From positions 1-64,000 of the forward strand of contig QAXH01005980.1 of assembly GCA_004335635.1 (NCBI GenBank): a stretch of DNA of 64,000 nt. Direction: 5' to 3'. The DNA is from Chloromonas sp. AAM2 (Eukaryota; Chlorophyta; Chlorophyceae; Chlamydomonadales; Chlamydomonadaceae). The first letter of the stretch is position 1. Each line of letters opens with the position of its first letter. The position numbers and the translations under genes were made by a program. The notes under the pieces were generated by a model, which worked only from the letters and a program-made list of their open reading frames with translations, was not told the DNA's origin and did no database searches. Of this stretch, positions 23,799 through 36,132 are shown in pieces.

Positions 23799-26700
23799 TC
23801 AACTGCTGTGTTCCAAGCCCACCGCCATGTTCCGCAGGAGGGCTGCATAGCTCTTTTCAGCGTACGAGTGCGGCTGCGAACATAGCAAACACACGCCGTA
23901 TTCCTTACATAAGAAAATTCACTGGCTGTACAGGCCTGTGTCAACTCAGCAGACAGTCACTGAAGGATCTTGGCTGGGGTCAGGCCTGGTAAAGGCACAA
24001 GCTGATTGGTGGTTGGTGGCTAGCTAGGCTGAGGCAGGTCGGATCTGACCACCTTCCAGAAGCAGGGCAGTGATGATAGCTTTGGCGCACGTTTCATGCT
24101 ATCAGTTACCAACTGGGCCTGGACATCCTACTACATGAACATGAACGTGCTCACAAGCTGTTGCCACTTTTCAGCTGCCAGCTGCGCCCTCTCACCTGCG
24201 AGTTGGGAAGCTGGGCCTTCGAAGCCAACATGTTGAGCAGGCCCTGAGAGGCCACGTCAAGCGGGCCAGAGGTGGTGGTCTGTGTGTGAAGGGCAAAAGT
24301 GACACGCTCACATGTGTCAGGCAGGGGCACACAAAAAAAGAAACCAAAAAAAGGATGTTTGCCAGTTCTGGGACAATTCCTGTGTGCCAACAGTGGAACC
24401 AACTTAGTTAATCGACTGCTGTGCTGTACTTGTGTTGAACAGAACACAGAGACTGGCTTCTTTGGCTACTGGTGCAGGTATCCTACAATTGCGCAACGTG
24501 TTTGTTCCGTGGCAATGCGTTGTGCCCGGCAATTGAATCAACATTTGACAAATTGGAATGCAAGCGTTCAAGACAAGCCTGGGAGCAGTGTCTCTTGCCA
24601 GTGCGGGTGGTTGAAACGACCTACCCGTCGTTGGAGGAGGCTTGAACTCTGAGGAGCCGGCGGGGTGCCCACAGCAAAGGGCATGCTGCGGCGAGGTTGA
24701 CCTTTGCCCTTGTGTCGCGGCCTCTCTCTTTGCGCCGCGAAAGGCTTACTGGATGACCTGCCGTTCTCAGTCGATGCGTTGTCGACCAAGTTGCGCATGC
24801 TAGGCAGGGGATTGAGCAAGTAAGTCAATCCTCTTTTGATTGGGACACGGCTGGTATCATTCGCGCCGTTGATTGCGCCTCCCATGGCAAGTGCTAACGG
24901 ATTGTTGCCCAAGCTAAGAATTTCTCCAAACCGGTCCGCTACACAAGCTGCCGCCAAGGCGCACTTGCTCTTTGGCGAGCACGCGGGTGAGTCTGAGGTG
25001 ACAAGATCCTCCGCCCAGCCGCCCAAGGATTTGCGCCGTAGGGCCATGCGGGCATTGATGACCTGCATACTCGCAGACGGTGCTGATCTATCGGGGCAAC
25101 CGATGCGAGGTGCGAAACTATGGCTTCCGGTACGGGCAAGCTTGCCTTGGTGTCCGGAAATCGAGAGCTCCTCGCTCGGCCAGCTGCTGTGGGGCGACGC
25201 AGGGTCCTGGGCGGTCTCATGCAACAACCTCTCAAAAGCGTCCGCTTGCAGAGAAATACGCTTCTTCAGCCGCAGACGGGCCGATTCCAAAGCGACACGA
25301 GCCGGCGATGCATCCGCAGGCACCAATTGCTGCAAGATTGCGGCCGTGGATGAAACGCCTGCAAACAGCGAGGGAATGTGCAGCTGTTGAGGATGCAATA
25401 AAATAATGAGTTGTGTTCCAAATCTCAATCCTTAAATCAAAATTTCAATCTGCTGGTGCTGATCCACGCACTGTCATCTTACACAACTGAATCAACACAA
25501 CGAGTGTTGCAGATGCTGAGCAACCTCACGAATGCGAGCCAAGTGTCTACGTCTTCCAGCCAGTACGATGGATGCACTCTCAAGCTTCATCGCTTCCTCA
25601 GGAACACGTGCATCATTTCCCCACAAGTTTTTGAAGGTTCACCAGGAGTACTGATCGACCTTGCCTCTGATCTAGGCGTCAGCGCGTGTAACTCAGAAGG
25701 AAATCTGATTAATGCCTTTGCGAACTGCATGGAAGCCTTCCTACGAATTGTGACGAGCTCTTACCTGGTCTGTGAGTGGACATACTGCCGTCAAGCAAGG
25801 TAGCAGGTCTCGCAGGCAACGACGGGGGTAACAGTCTGCAGCCAGCTATCCGGGATGGCGTTTCAAGCATGAAGGAAAGCTTTTTCTTCGGGGCAGGCTT
25901 TTGAACACGGCCGCTGCGAGTGTGGCAGTCCGTGTGAAGTTCTGAACAGTGTGGCTCTCCTGCTGTGAATTGCTGAGCCCTGATTTGCTGGCACAGTGAG
26001 TCTGCGGGGCTGTTCACCAGGAATGCGACCATCTCGCTTACCAAGCCCGAGTTCAGGCTGGATCTGTTCAACTCGGCCAAGATCCCTGCTTCACCCGAAT
26101 CGCTGCCCCTGCCTGCGTTGCAAGCTTCGCGATGCCCCGAGACCAACCCATTTGTGCCGCTTGCCAGCGGTAATCCTGTACCGAGGTGACTGAACTCGCC
26201 GGCGAATGAAAACCATGGTGTGACATGGCCTTCCAAGCCAGGCGCTGCCCAGGTGTCCACACGTCTTGAAAGCATCGTTCTTGGGTCGGGACGCGCTAGT
26301 CCGGCTGGCCCATTTCCAGCTTGGTGGTTGGCCGGCGAAAGTTGTGGAGATTGCCTACTTTGCTGCCCGTTTGCAACCAACCGCTGCTCTTCTTCATGCT
26401 CCTCATCGACGGCATGCAGCCCGGAAGAAACGACCGTTGACTGGAAGTTCACACGGTTCAGCGGATCGTCCGCCCAGGTGCTCTCACAGCTAGCATCTCT
26501 GCCATCGTACCCAGTAGAGCTGTGCGCACGCAGGTAGGTGCCACGTGCGAAGGACGGCCCACTGTTACGGCTGGTGCGAGAGCCGTTGCACATGAACGTT
26601 GAAAGCGACTCAGGTCCTATGCACCCACTGCTGCTGCTTACGCGGTTGTATGTGCTGGCTCTGCGACTTGCTCCTATGGATGGAGCAGAAATAGGGTTTC

Positions 26701-28652
26701 GGCCAATACTGTCGTGCTCGATTGCGCCTCCAGAAAGCGACGATGTCGCAACAGCAGGATTGCCTACGCTGCCATTAGCGCTGGAGCCATTCATTCTTGA
26801 ATGTGAGCGCCAGTCAAAGATGGTCGTTGTACCGTCCTTGTGCTGCTGCTGTGCTGCCAGTTCACCAGAGGCCTGGTGCGCCAGCAGGCCGGCGGTCTGG
26901 GTGGCATGCCTTGCAAGCATTGAATGCGTGAAAGAAGAAGTTATAGACCTGCGTGTGCGTCAGGCACAATCAAAACACAGGCCGAGTTGAAGGAGAAAAG
27001 CATGAGGAGATCAAGTTGTGGCTTGCCGTTGCTCACCTTCCAGTTTCAATACTTTGCCAGCCTACCTAGCAACCTAGCCAGACTAGCATCCTAGCCAGCT
27101 ACTTGTGTAGCCAGCTCCCGATCATGGTCAAGGCACTGATTGTGCATAAGCGGAAGCGTGAAGGATTCGCGTGTTTGGTTTGCACGGTCGCTCACCTCCG
27201 CGGTTTGTAGTCCCCAGCAGGTGCTTCAGACAGATCTGCACTTCTTCTTACTACAAGAGTGTTTGCATCGGATCGTGACAATAAGCGTGAACGTGTGCGT
27301 TGTTGAGCGATGCCCGAGGTGAAGGACTTGCTGGTCTGCAGCGTTTCTGAAGCGCTTGGCGACGAATCCTCCTCCGAGCAGCGGCGATGGGAGACGGACA
27401 ACGACCAGCGCTTGTTGCGAAACATGTCCCTGTGCATTTGACGGCAGAGCGATGAACGAGGGCGCAATTACGGCTGCGGTTCCTCGCAGAGCTATCGTCG
27501 AGGGCAAAACTACAGCTGTGGTTTCCTCGCAGTGCATGCACTCATGTAGCAAGAAAAGGAACGTGGCAGGGCTCGTTGAAAGGTGAAGCAAGACTCCAGC
27601 CTTCAAGTGCAATCTGTTGCAGCTCAATCAGAGCCCTCAAGTCCAAGGTTTGAAAACCAAAGCCTACCTAGCTTGCATGGACGAAGCCTAACTAACCAGG
27701 TAGAGGTAGCACCCGAGAGGAGGTAGAGGTTTGGAACTGGAGACAAGTCTCATGAGCCGCTGTCAGCAGCAGGACCCCGCAGAACAGCAAACCCTTTCGT
27801 CGCAAACAACAGGTCAGCCACAGCACTCTGCAGGTTGCGGGGCTTACCTGAGTTTGGACACCAGTGAGCTTAGCACACGTGTGTTGCTAGTAAGCGTGCG
27901 GCATTCGCTTGTGGTGGTGTCATTGACCGTTGGGTTCGCCGTGCGTGCACTGCGGGTGTGGCTCGGCGGGGCTGGGTTGCTCAGGCTCGGGAACCGACCC
28001 TGCTGGCTAGATGTGACCGCACCTGCATGCGCCTGCATGGCAAACAAGCAGACGGTGGCTACTTGAGCATAAGCGGGAAGCGCAAGCGATTGAAGCAGCC
28101 TGCATATGTCTGTGGCATGGCAGCCTAACAATCAACCATTAATGCAACACATTCTAGTCCTTGCTGTATTTTAAAACCCACAGCTGCCTTTTGCAACCTA
28201 TTCGGCTGCATGTACGGTTGAGCTTAGATGCAGTCCGGTGCCGAGGCTTAGTCCGGCCAGGCAGGTCAGCCTAAAGGCGCACCTGGTCCCCCATGACCAC
28301 CACCAGCTGACCAGAGAAACTGACAATGCGTCCCGCCGATGCCGTTTCATCATCGGCCAAATTATGCAGGATGGATGTCATTGACTTGAATGCGAGGCTG
28401 CCTGGCTGACTGGCCGCTCGTTTTGTCGCCTGTGTGGCGGCCCTGGGCTCAGCCTGCATTCCTGGTGATGTCTGGCCCAGAACAAAGCCGTTGCTGTTTG
28501 CGCCTGCTGAGACCTGCGGTGTGTTGTACACACTAGAGGCAGGGGTGGATTGTTGGCTGTCCGTGCTGTTCCTGGAAAGCCGCAGGCGCTTCAGACTAGC
28601 TCGGCCCAACTCAGCCACAGAACCCATGGAGCACCGGGAGTTCAGCATGTTC
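23799..28652 (-). CDS. Ser-rich low-complexity protein or C-terminal extension of the upstream monooxygenase (about 955 aa, 7 exons seen)
   Basis: Exons in gene order are 28652-28283, 28032-27848, 27429-27196, 26948-25765, 25358-24625, 24279-24196 and 23873-23799. Every junction has GT-AG signals and matching phase, ending in a TGA. The encoded sequence is rich in Ser, Ala, Gly, Arg and Gln, with basic stretches such as ASLKRLRLSRNS and KPAPKKKLSFML, several RRxS-like phosphosite patterns and one acidic run (DEEHEEEQR). It has no recognisable domain, membrane segment or signal peptide. The first exon begins after a gcttgcag acceptor with one leftover base, so it needs an upstream partner. The last monooxygenase exon offers a donor (CAG|gtaggt at 29088) in exactly the fitting phase, giving one protein of about 1454 aa. 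Alternatively a separate first exon lies between 28653 and 29083. Function unknown. Confidence 0.5.
24337..24385 (+). repeat. Dispersed short repeat: A-run plus tttgccagttctgggacaat
   Basis: The A-rich stretch runs into ggatgtttgccagttctggg and then acaattc. The same sequence occurs at about 20483 (diverged), 45996, 58867 (cut by the gap) in this orientation and at about 37101, 47663 and 59093 in the opposite one. All are in introns or intergenic DNA. Confidence 0.8.
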
Positions 28653-29083
28653 CTGCAAGCAGTCAGATGCTGGATGCCAGGTGAACAAGCATTCTGACAG
28701 CAGTGATAGAATGGAGAAGGAGAACAGCAGCTTGAAGGCAACTGCAAGGTTGTGACTGTGTGGAGTCCACTCATGGTGCACAATGAGATGACAACTTCCA
28801 ATGACAATCTGATCAACTGAAACTCCCAACTGAAACGTATGCCCTAGTATTCGAAGTGAAGTTGTTGTCCTTATTCGTGCACAGCGGGATACCAGCGCTC
28901 CAGGTCCTGTTCAGAATTAGTGTCCAGGTAGCAGACCTCCTAAGTGATTCTCCCCAATGCTTGGTGGTGTGTCACATTAGTTTCCGTCCACTATATTCAA
29001 TTGCAGACGAGTCGAGTCGTGTCGTGCTGCCAGCCGCAGACAGGAACCTTGGCAGCTGTCTTGCCATACCCACAGCCTGCCAC

Positions 29084-32000
29084 CTACCTGCTGCTTGAGT
29101 AAGCCCCTTGGTTTGAGGACACTGTGCCTATGTCTGCATGATGGCTGGAATCCTTCAAGGAGGGCGCAGGGAAGAGTGCAGCGAGCTGCTGCCCGAGTGA
29201 CGGCTTCCGCATGGTCAGGCAGCATGTACCCTTCAGTGCAACAGTGTGTCGTCACACAATTCGTGTCACTGGCATGGCGATGTGGAGCCAATGTGTTTGG
29301 TGTCCAAAAGTGCAAGGAGGCTTGCCAAATTGCAGGGCTTTCGGGCTCCTACTCGTTTCAAGGCACAGCCCGTATGACGTATATGAGTAGCTCTGGCTGT
29401 ATCTCGCTGTGCCCATTCAAGACCCACGTGTATGTGTGCGTGTGTATGTGCATTACATTTGTAATGTGCAACACATCAGGCTTGTGCGCATGTGCTCATC
29501 CGTACATGTGCATGCATGTGCATACCCCCGCATGTGCTCACCCATGCCATTGCATCCATGTCCTCACCCGTGCATCACATGCCCCCATGTCCTCTGCCAG
29601 CTGGCTCCAGTATGCGTGTGAGTGTGTGCCGTAGCGCGTGGACCGGTCCTGGGCGGCGCACATGTGCGTGCGGCGCCACATGCGCTGAGCAGCAATGTCC
29701 GCGTGCATCACAGAGCTGCAAACAGGCACAACCGCTCTTATGGGGCAACTAGTCTTAATACACAACAACTGTTAAGGGACAACTACTCTGATGAGTCCAC
29801 CGTGATGGGACCTTATCAGACTTCTCTTGGGATAACTGATGTCATTGTTCATGGTGCTCAGCCTCCTGAGTTGCATTGTTGGTAGACCTGGCAAGCACCT
29901 GCATACTGCCTATATAGAAGGCGGTGGAACAGAGGTGGTTGCTGAAACCATACGCTGGACTTCAGGTCTCCACACAAGCCGACGCGTTTTGAGTGTATGC
30001 ACGCAGGCCACCTACATACTAGCCTCAACAGAGTATCATGATTCCACAGTCAGTCTGCTTACCTTGCGGGCAATGTGAGTTCCCCAGACATGGCTCGTCC
30101 CAGCCACTCTGCTTGCAGGCCTGCTGTCAACATGCCATTGGTGGTGTCCGCCTGCGGTTGACCACATAAGCACCCATGCACTGGAGAGCAGCTCTGGCCT
30201 GCCTCCCTACTGTTATCAACCCAACAAGTCATCAGTTGGCACAACCTTGCAAGTGCATGCACCATCTCTGTCCTGAGGTCCGGAAATACGATGTTGTGCG
30301 TGCCTCTGACAGATGTTGTGCATGCCTCTACCAGCAAGTGCCTGTCAGCATTTCTCTACAATAAGACGAGCCAAGTCAGCAGCACTCTCCAACCTTCCCC
30401 AGGATAGAGGTGGGTCGCAAACTTGTCTGGGTTTCACCACACCGACAACACTGACACGTGTTTTTGTATGCTGCAACCTTGCCCATCTGGTTTTACGTTT
30501 TGCATCCTTGATGCAAGAGGAGCAATCGTTTTCTCAAGCAGTGATAGACAGCTGCCTTCATACCGCGCATCCGATGAATGACAGGTTGTTGACGTCCGGG
30601 TGTAGTATGGAGCGGTACAGGTACAGGCCGTCGTCCTGGTGGCCCAGTGCATGGGAAACCTAGGGGCAAGCAGAAGAACTGGGGGCGTGTAAACGCACTC
30701 AACCTACACAGTGACTCTGCTTCCAGTTCAAGAGCACGGTGAGATGCCCTTCACTGTGGTCATCTTCAAGACAAGAGCAGGCGGCATGAGGAAGCATAAC
30801 TTCAAATGTATGTGACAGCTTGATGCAATGTCGCCCCTGCACGTGCCGCAAGCACCGCAAATGCAACTGGTTTTGCGCGTGCCAGTGCGTTACCACTGGT
30901 ACTGCACTACTGTTTATGGGCTGATGCTCGCACCTTAGGGTCCAGGAACGTCATCTTCTGACTGAATCCCGTGCAGTACACGACCGCGTCTGCCGGCACC
31001 TCCTGTCCTGAGTCCATCAACACGCCCTCCGGGGTGAAGCAGCGCACACGACCTGCACAGAACGAAGGCCAAACACAGGAAGCACACAACACATGCTGGT
31101 CAGACACATGCAACGCGTCCACAGCTGATGGCACTGTTCTCGCGGCTGATCAGCAGGCAGGCCGCTGCCACACATACTTCATGCAACACTTTGGACACCT
31201 CTGATGACGCGGTTCGGGAGGATGGTCGACAGACAGAAAGCTTGTACGTACAACAGCTGGTTTGCTCTAGTGTGGCGAGCCTTGGTTTGCTCGGTGAGTT
31301 AAGCTGGGTGGTTCCAGTGCTGCTGTGCTGCAATGACACGCTACTCCTTAGTGTTGTGAATGCAACAAGTAATGTGCATGTGTGGTACCAGTGCACCCTG
31401 AGCAACAAGTAATGTGCATGTGTGGTACCAGTGCACCCTGAGCAACAAGTAGTGTGCATGTGTGGTACCAGTGCACCCTGAGCAACAAGAAGTGTGCATG
31501 TGTGGTACCAGTGCACCCTGAGCAACAACAGCAACGTTTAGTCACAACAAACTTCCTTGCGTGCTACACACTCACCCGCCAGCACACGTGATTGAGGGCG
31601 ATGGGCGCATGCGGTCCATTGGTCAGGAGGCGCCACCACTTGAAATCCATGCACCGCATTGTCAGATGAATTTTGGGCTGGTCGCACTCCAGCCTGCAAC
31701 AAACACGCAGACAAGCCTTGTAAAACATTCTGACGCACAGGGCTCCGGGCGAGGGCCCTTGCTATGTGACCGCTATGTGCGCCGCTCAGCAGCTTGAAAT
31801 GTAACCTGTGCTGTGCTTGGCCATATAACAGTGGTCCTTCTGGCTGCGCGGAGTTCAGCAGTGTGCTGCAATGCATTGTGGCACAGTCCAGCATAGCACA
31901 CCCGCGTGCTTGTGCAATGAAGCAGTTACCTTGCGCACGCCAAAAGCTTTGGACAGGGCTGCTTTGGCGGGGTTGTGCTTCCAGGCTTTTGCCGCAGCAT

Positions 32001-34332
32001 GCAGCCACCCTGGCTTGGTGGTGGTGTAGTACGGCACGTACTGTCGAGTTTCCAACTGGCTTGAGCAGGTGTGCGCACAGCCGGGTGTGTCTGCACTGGG
32101 CAGAGGCCAGAGTACCTACAGCAGCATGTGCAAACACCTAGCGATTGAGGAACGCCACGCACGAAACCCAGAAAGAAATCCTGAAAGCAACAAAAGCCCC
32201 TGCTGCTAGCTGACATGCACCAAGGCTGGATGTAGCACTTCGACAATCAATCCTATTTTGAAGTCAGAATGGCACAGGTCTGAGGCTCCTGTACTGGTGC
32301 ACGTCAGGTTTGATTGGTGGCGGGCAAGTTGCTGCAACCATGCATGCGGCAAGAAGACCATCTTGCTGGAGCATGCAGGGGGCACTGCAGGGAGAAGAGC
32401 CTTCAACAGCAGGTCAAAACATGCGCCCAGTTGCACCCTTGAACATGAACACTGGACTGCTTGCCTGGACTGTTCCTACTCGCAGGGGTGATGGGCGACC
32501 CCGCACCTTCCTGTACAGCAGTGCCACTGAGTCCGCCTGATGATTCACTGCCTTATCCGCCAGGGCATCAAACACGGACTGGCTGTTGCCCACCACTAGC
32601 ACATCCTTGCTGCTCCAGTTGTGGTGGCACGGCTGCATGTGGCGTGCGTGAAGCTGCTCGCCTAGGAATGCATCCTGACCCTGCAACGCAACAGCTGGAC
32701 ATCCAGGTCACACCGCTAGTTCCTAAGCGTTGCTTGGATGAACTTTATGGTGAGGCGCTGGACGATAGAGAGCCACGTGTTCACCCATACACACATGTTC
32801 TGACAAACCTTGCAGCTTCGCAAAAGCCTGAGTCACATGGCAAGAGCACATTGTGTTACTTCCGTGTACTCTGAAACTCAACGCCCAACTCGCACATGCA
32901 CGGGCAGTTGTGTGCCATGCTGTCTACATGTACTGCCGGCTTTTGATGTACGCCACATGTGTGCCCTGCGGTTTGGTGCAGCAGTTGCACTCACGGGGTA
33001 TCTGGGCGTCACGGGGTTGCTGTGCAGCCCAGTGGCCAACACCACATGCTCACACTGCATGCGCAAGTGCTTGCGGGTCTTCAAGTCCTTGAGCACAAGC
33101 TGCCAGCCCCCTGCTTCGTTCCCACTGATGCCCCGTGACAGGTTGACCAGATGGGCATTGCAGCGAATGCGGCGATACAGCTCGTGATGACTCGCATAGG
33201 CGTGCAAGTAGGCCAGAACCTCCCAAGCGCAGGCTGTCTGGCCCTGTGGGATTAAGTGGTCTGGCCAGGGGAAGTCTGGAAAGCTGTACTGCTGCCAGGG
33301 GCCTGTGGTATGGGCAAGTTCGAGAACATGCACGTAAGCTATCCATGCAGTTTGAGTGCTTACAGCAGGATGGGCTGTTGTGCCTGCCTCTGTAGTTGCT
33401 CCAGTTCGCCAGACCAATAGCATTGATAGGTGTCTGTATGCTGTAATCTGCACACTGTTTATGGAAACGCTATTGGAACCAGTGGTAGTGTGTGTTTGTA
33501 GCGGCAAAATGTGATGGGGTACACCTTGGGGTACACCTTGTGTTTGCCACATACATACATGGCAGTTTGGTTAGTCTGGTGTGGAGCACAAGCCAGTCCC
33601 CTTCATTGCAGAGTTTGCGTGCAAGACTGATTGTGAAGATCCTTCGCCTGGGTCCATCGCCATATCCTTGACGAAGAACACGACCTTTAAATGCATGAGG
33701 CAGTGTGCGGGGTGTAAATTTTCCTCCTGCCTGGTAAGATGACCTACATTGAAGCAGAGCATGCGGGTCAGCTTGAAGCCAACTACCGCCTATGTCAGCG
33801 CCTTCCTCCAAAACCGTGACCTGCATGAACGTATTGCAACTTAGGTGAGGGCCTAGACATTCAGGGCTGTTGAATTCCCGCAACGACATGGGTGGATTTG
33901 AAGACTGGAGACAGGGGTGTACGCAGCTGCGGTCGCAGGGAGTTCCATGCACGTCTTATTGAAATCGTCGTATGTCATGAAGAATTGTTGTGATGCAGTG
34001 TTTTGAAGACCATCTGGCGTTCCTCCCTGTGCTGGGACATTGTCGGCGGGGCCATTATCGGACCATTCGGGGCACAGTGCCTCGCCTGGACAATACAGTG
34101 GTATGCGTAAGGAGTCGGAAGGCAAGGATGGCACACATGCACAAGTTTGCACGCGCCCGGCTCGGGCAAATGCAACCGCAACATGCGACAGGCGCTTGAT
34201 TATGCCAGGCAATTTCGGTCCAGGAACTTTTCAGGCAACTGTATGTACCTTGCATCCGGCCAGCAGAAGCGCTCGGCAAGCCTGCAGTCCGGCCACTCCA
34301 GCGCCGATGATGACGACCTTTGATTCCTGCAT
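29084..34332 (-). CDS. Flavin-containing monooxygenase-like protein (about 500 aa, 11 exons)
   Basis: Exons in gene order: 34332-34249, 33820-33685, 33302-32995, 32680-32507, 32055-31930, 31693-31576, 31052-30934, 30659-30564, 30151-30063, 29715-29568, and 29188 to the TAG at 29086-29084. Phases agree throughout; the 3' border of exon 2 and the start of the last exon are the least certain. The FAD-binding Rossmann motif is at the very N-terminus (VVIIGAGVAGLQ, residues 6-17), followed by VTVLEEGADIGGSW. Later come FPDFPWPD, the FMO-type F-x-G-x3-H stretch (DAFLGEQLHARHM), a second, NADPH-type motif VLVVGNSQSVFD and the C-T-G-F form of the ATGY motif (VVYCTGFSQ). The C-terminal LQAEWLGRAMSG and AAQRMWRRTHM resemble FMO-like proteins of algae. 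FMOs use NADPH and O2 to oxidise soft N or S atoms; the substrate is unknown. The NADPH motif has Asn-Ser-Gln-Ser instead of Gly-x-Ser-Gly. There is no obvious signal peptide. See the neighbouring Ser-rich frame for a possible extension. Confidence 0.88.
31362..31521. repeat. Four tandem copies of a 40-base unit in a monooxygenase intron
   Basis: The unit starts gcaacaagtaatgtgcatgt and ends gtgcaccctga; four nearly identical copies follow each other, differing at one or two bases. It lies in the intron between the exons at 31693-31576 and 31052-30934. Confidence 0.95.
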
Positions 34333-34929
34333 TTCCTCCAATTCCTGCGGTCTTGCATCCGGTCATCGTCAGTAGGTCCTGTTATCTGACCAAGCCGAAA
34401 TGCGCCATTTCACAATCTAGAGTTACCAGTTCCGGGTAAGCCTGTTGTCTACAATGGTGCGCGTCGCTGCTCCACGAATCAACCGTCATCAAGGTACGGG
34501 CAACATCAGCTGTAATTTAACTGACACCAGGTAGACAGCACACCAGGGGTGCGAGCTATCAATCGCCTGTCACAGCGGTGAAAGGCGCCATGCAATTTGT
34601 TTAATCAGTAATTGGGGTACATACAACATGAAGTACGGTCGCCAGTCCTGCCACCTCGCAGACTTTTGTGGCAAGCTGTAGTTTTCTGGCAAGCTGTTAG
34701 TTGTGACAGCAGTCTTGGGTAGTTCACACATTGAGGTGGCTGGGCAGTCAACCTGGTCGTTGTATGTATTTTGTCAGTACATGCATTGTTCCTTTTGACA
34801 GGATATAGGGTCACGCGACAGTGGCAGTAAGGGGGCAGCTTCGCAACACAAGCCATGCGGGCCTGGCGTGCTGGAAAGAAGCAGGGGGGAGGATTGAGGA
34901 TGAAGTGACGTTGTCATGGGTGCTGATCT

Positions 34930-35052
34930 GTTTGCTGTCGTCTTGCAATACGTCATCCATGGCCCTGATTGGCCTGGACATGTGCTGCTGCAGCCTTCAC
35001 TGCGCTGCACATTGTCTGTTTGCCCCACGTACAGCTTGCCAGTGGGTACAAG
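34930..35052 (-). pseudogene. GIY-YIG-like fragment, copy 1 (inverted relative to the probable gene at 36.1 kb)
   Basis: Reverse-strand translation gives GKLYVGQTDNVQRSEGC, which matches GKVYVAHTDCVQRSKGC of the probable gene at 36133-36290 and looks like the Y-V-G-x-T-D core of a GIY-YIG nuclease domain. I see no splice-consistent continuation with the catalytic Glu region, so it is taken as a relic. It abuts the copied HGH1 3' end. Confidence 0.45.
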
Positions 35053-35165
35053 AGGAAGAGGAAGAGGAGCAGGAAGAGCAGCAGCAGGGCGAGCGCACCA
35101 AGCAGAGTGCAGACAGTGAGCAGCGAGTGGCCAGTTAGCATGCCAAACAGGTTCGGCTCAATTCC
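35053..35165 (+). pseudogene. Copy of the 3' end of HGH1 (last coding part plus start of 3' UTR)
   Basis: The sequence from gaagaggagcaggaagagc through the stop and on to aggttcggctcaattcccg is almost identical to 39709-39815, the end of HGH1, including the bases after its TAG. It has no upstream HGH1 exons and cannot make the protein. It lies about 2.2 kb upstream of HGH1 in the same orientation. Confidence 0.85.
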
Positions 35166-35372
35166 CGCCGCCACTGCCCGTTACCCCTCAAACTGTTGTG
35201 TATTTGCCCTGTATTCTGATAAGCTTGGTAAATGGATGCCTGAAGGATGACGTAATGCTGATGACACGCCTGTCAAAGTCATCGACCGTATAAAATTCGG
35301 AAACGGATGTCGTCACTGCAATGATGCACTGATGTGGTGCAATTCGTTGTGTGGAGGGTTTGGCGGCCTTTT

Positions 35373-35425
35373 AAGGCGCCATTGGGTACACACTTCAAGC
35401 AGACAGGCAAACGCCCGTGTGTGGA
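35373..35425 (-). repeat. GIY-YIG-like fragment, copy 2 (short, inverted)
   Basis: The reverse complement (cgtttgcctgtctgcttgaa then gtgtgtacccaatggcgcc) matches the segment just upstream of the GKVYV coding stretch at about 36137-36172 and gives PVCLKCVPNGAL against FVCLACVPNGKV. It stops before the nuclease core. Confidence 0.55.
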
Positions 35426-36132
35426 GGCCAGCCTTCCACATAGCAAGTGCCAATCTACACCTGCACCGCTCCTCAATTTTTTGTTTGGCTTCCGGGTATG
35501 CAGTTGCAGGCAGTGTGCGCATGACGGCATGACATGGCATGTATGAGCCAGACTGGCACAGCAGTGCAACTGCGACAGGCCAGCGGCTGGGTGCAGAGCG
35601 GGGGACAAGATAGCAGAGCACGTACCTCAGGCCAGTCATGTAGCAGCGCCTCTCTTGAAGCTTCTGGAGCGCCCAGCCATGGGTGTGAGCCCATGAATTG
35701 CCGGTTCAGATTTCTTGAATGCCTGCAGCAACTCCTGAGAGAGAGGGGGATGAGCTGCTTGGTGGGTCGCTCTCCACAATAGCACAGCTCAAAAGCCAGC
35801 ATGAGCTACACACCCGTGCGTGTGTGTGTGTGAACTTACCAGTGCGTGGTTACACACTTGACAAATATGGTGGCTGTCTGCTTGGTGGTGGCTGTCTGCT
35901 TGGTTATCACAAGAGGGGAGGGATTGCAACCCGTCCAACCTACAAGTGAAAGGGATTTCGAAACACCCGGATAGCAATGGTGGTGGTCACCCCTCAAAGT
36001 GCTATTCTGACCGCGAACCTCGTTAGACTCAAAAAGAGGCACCGGTAGCAAGTGGTTCAGAGATACTCACACCATCAAAGGTTTTCTTTATCCCTCTCCC
36101 CCCCTGCTTACTACGTGGAAGATTGGCCAGAC

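Noticed and set aside
31362..31521. Regular 40-base units, considered as a CRISPR-like array
   Set aside because: The units are contiguous with no variable spacers, and it lies in a eukaryotic intron.
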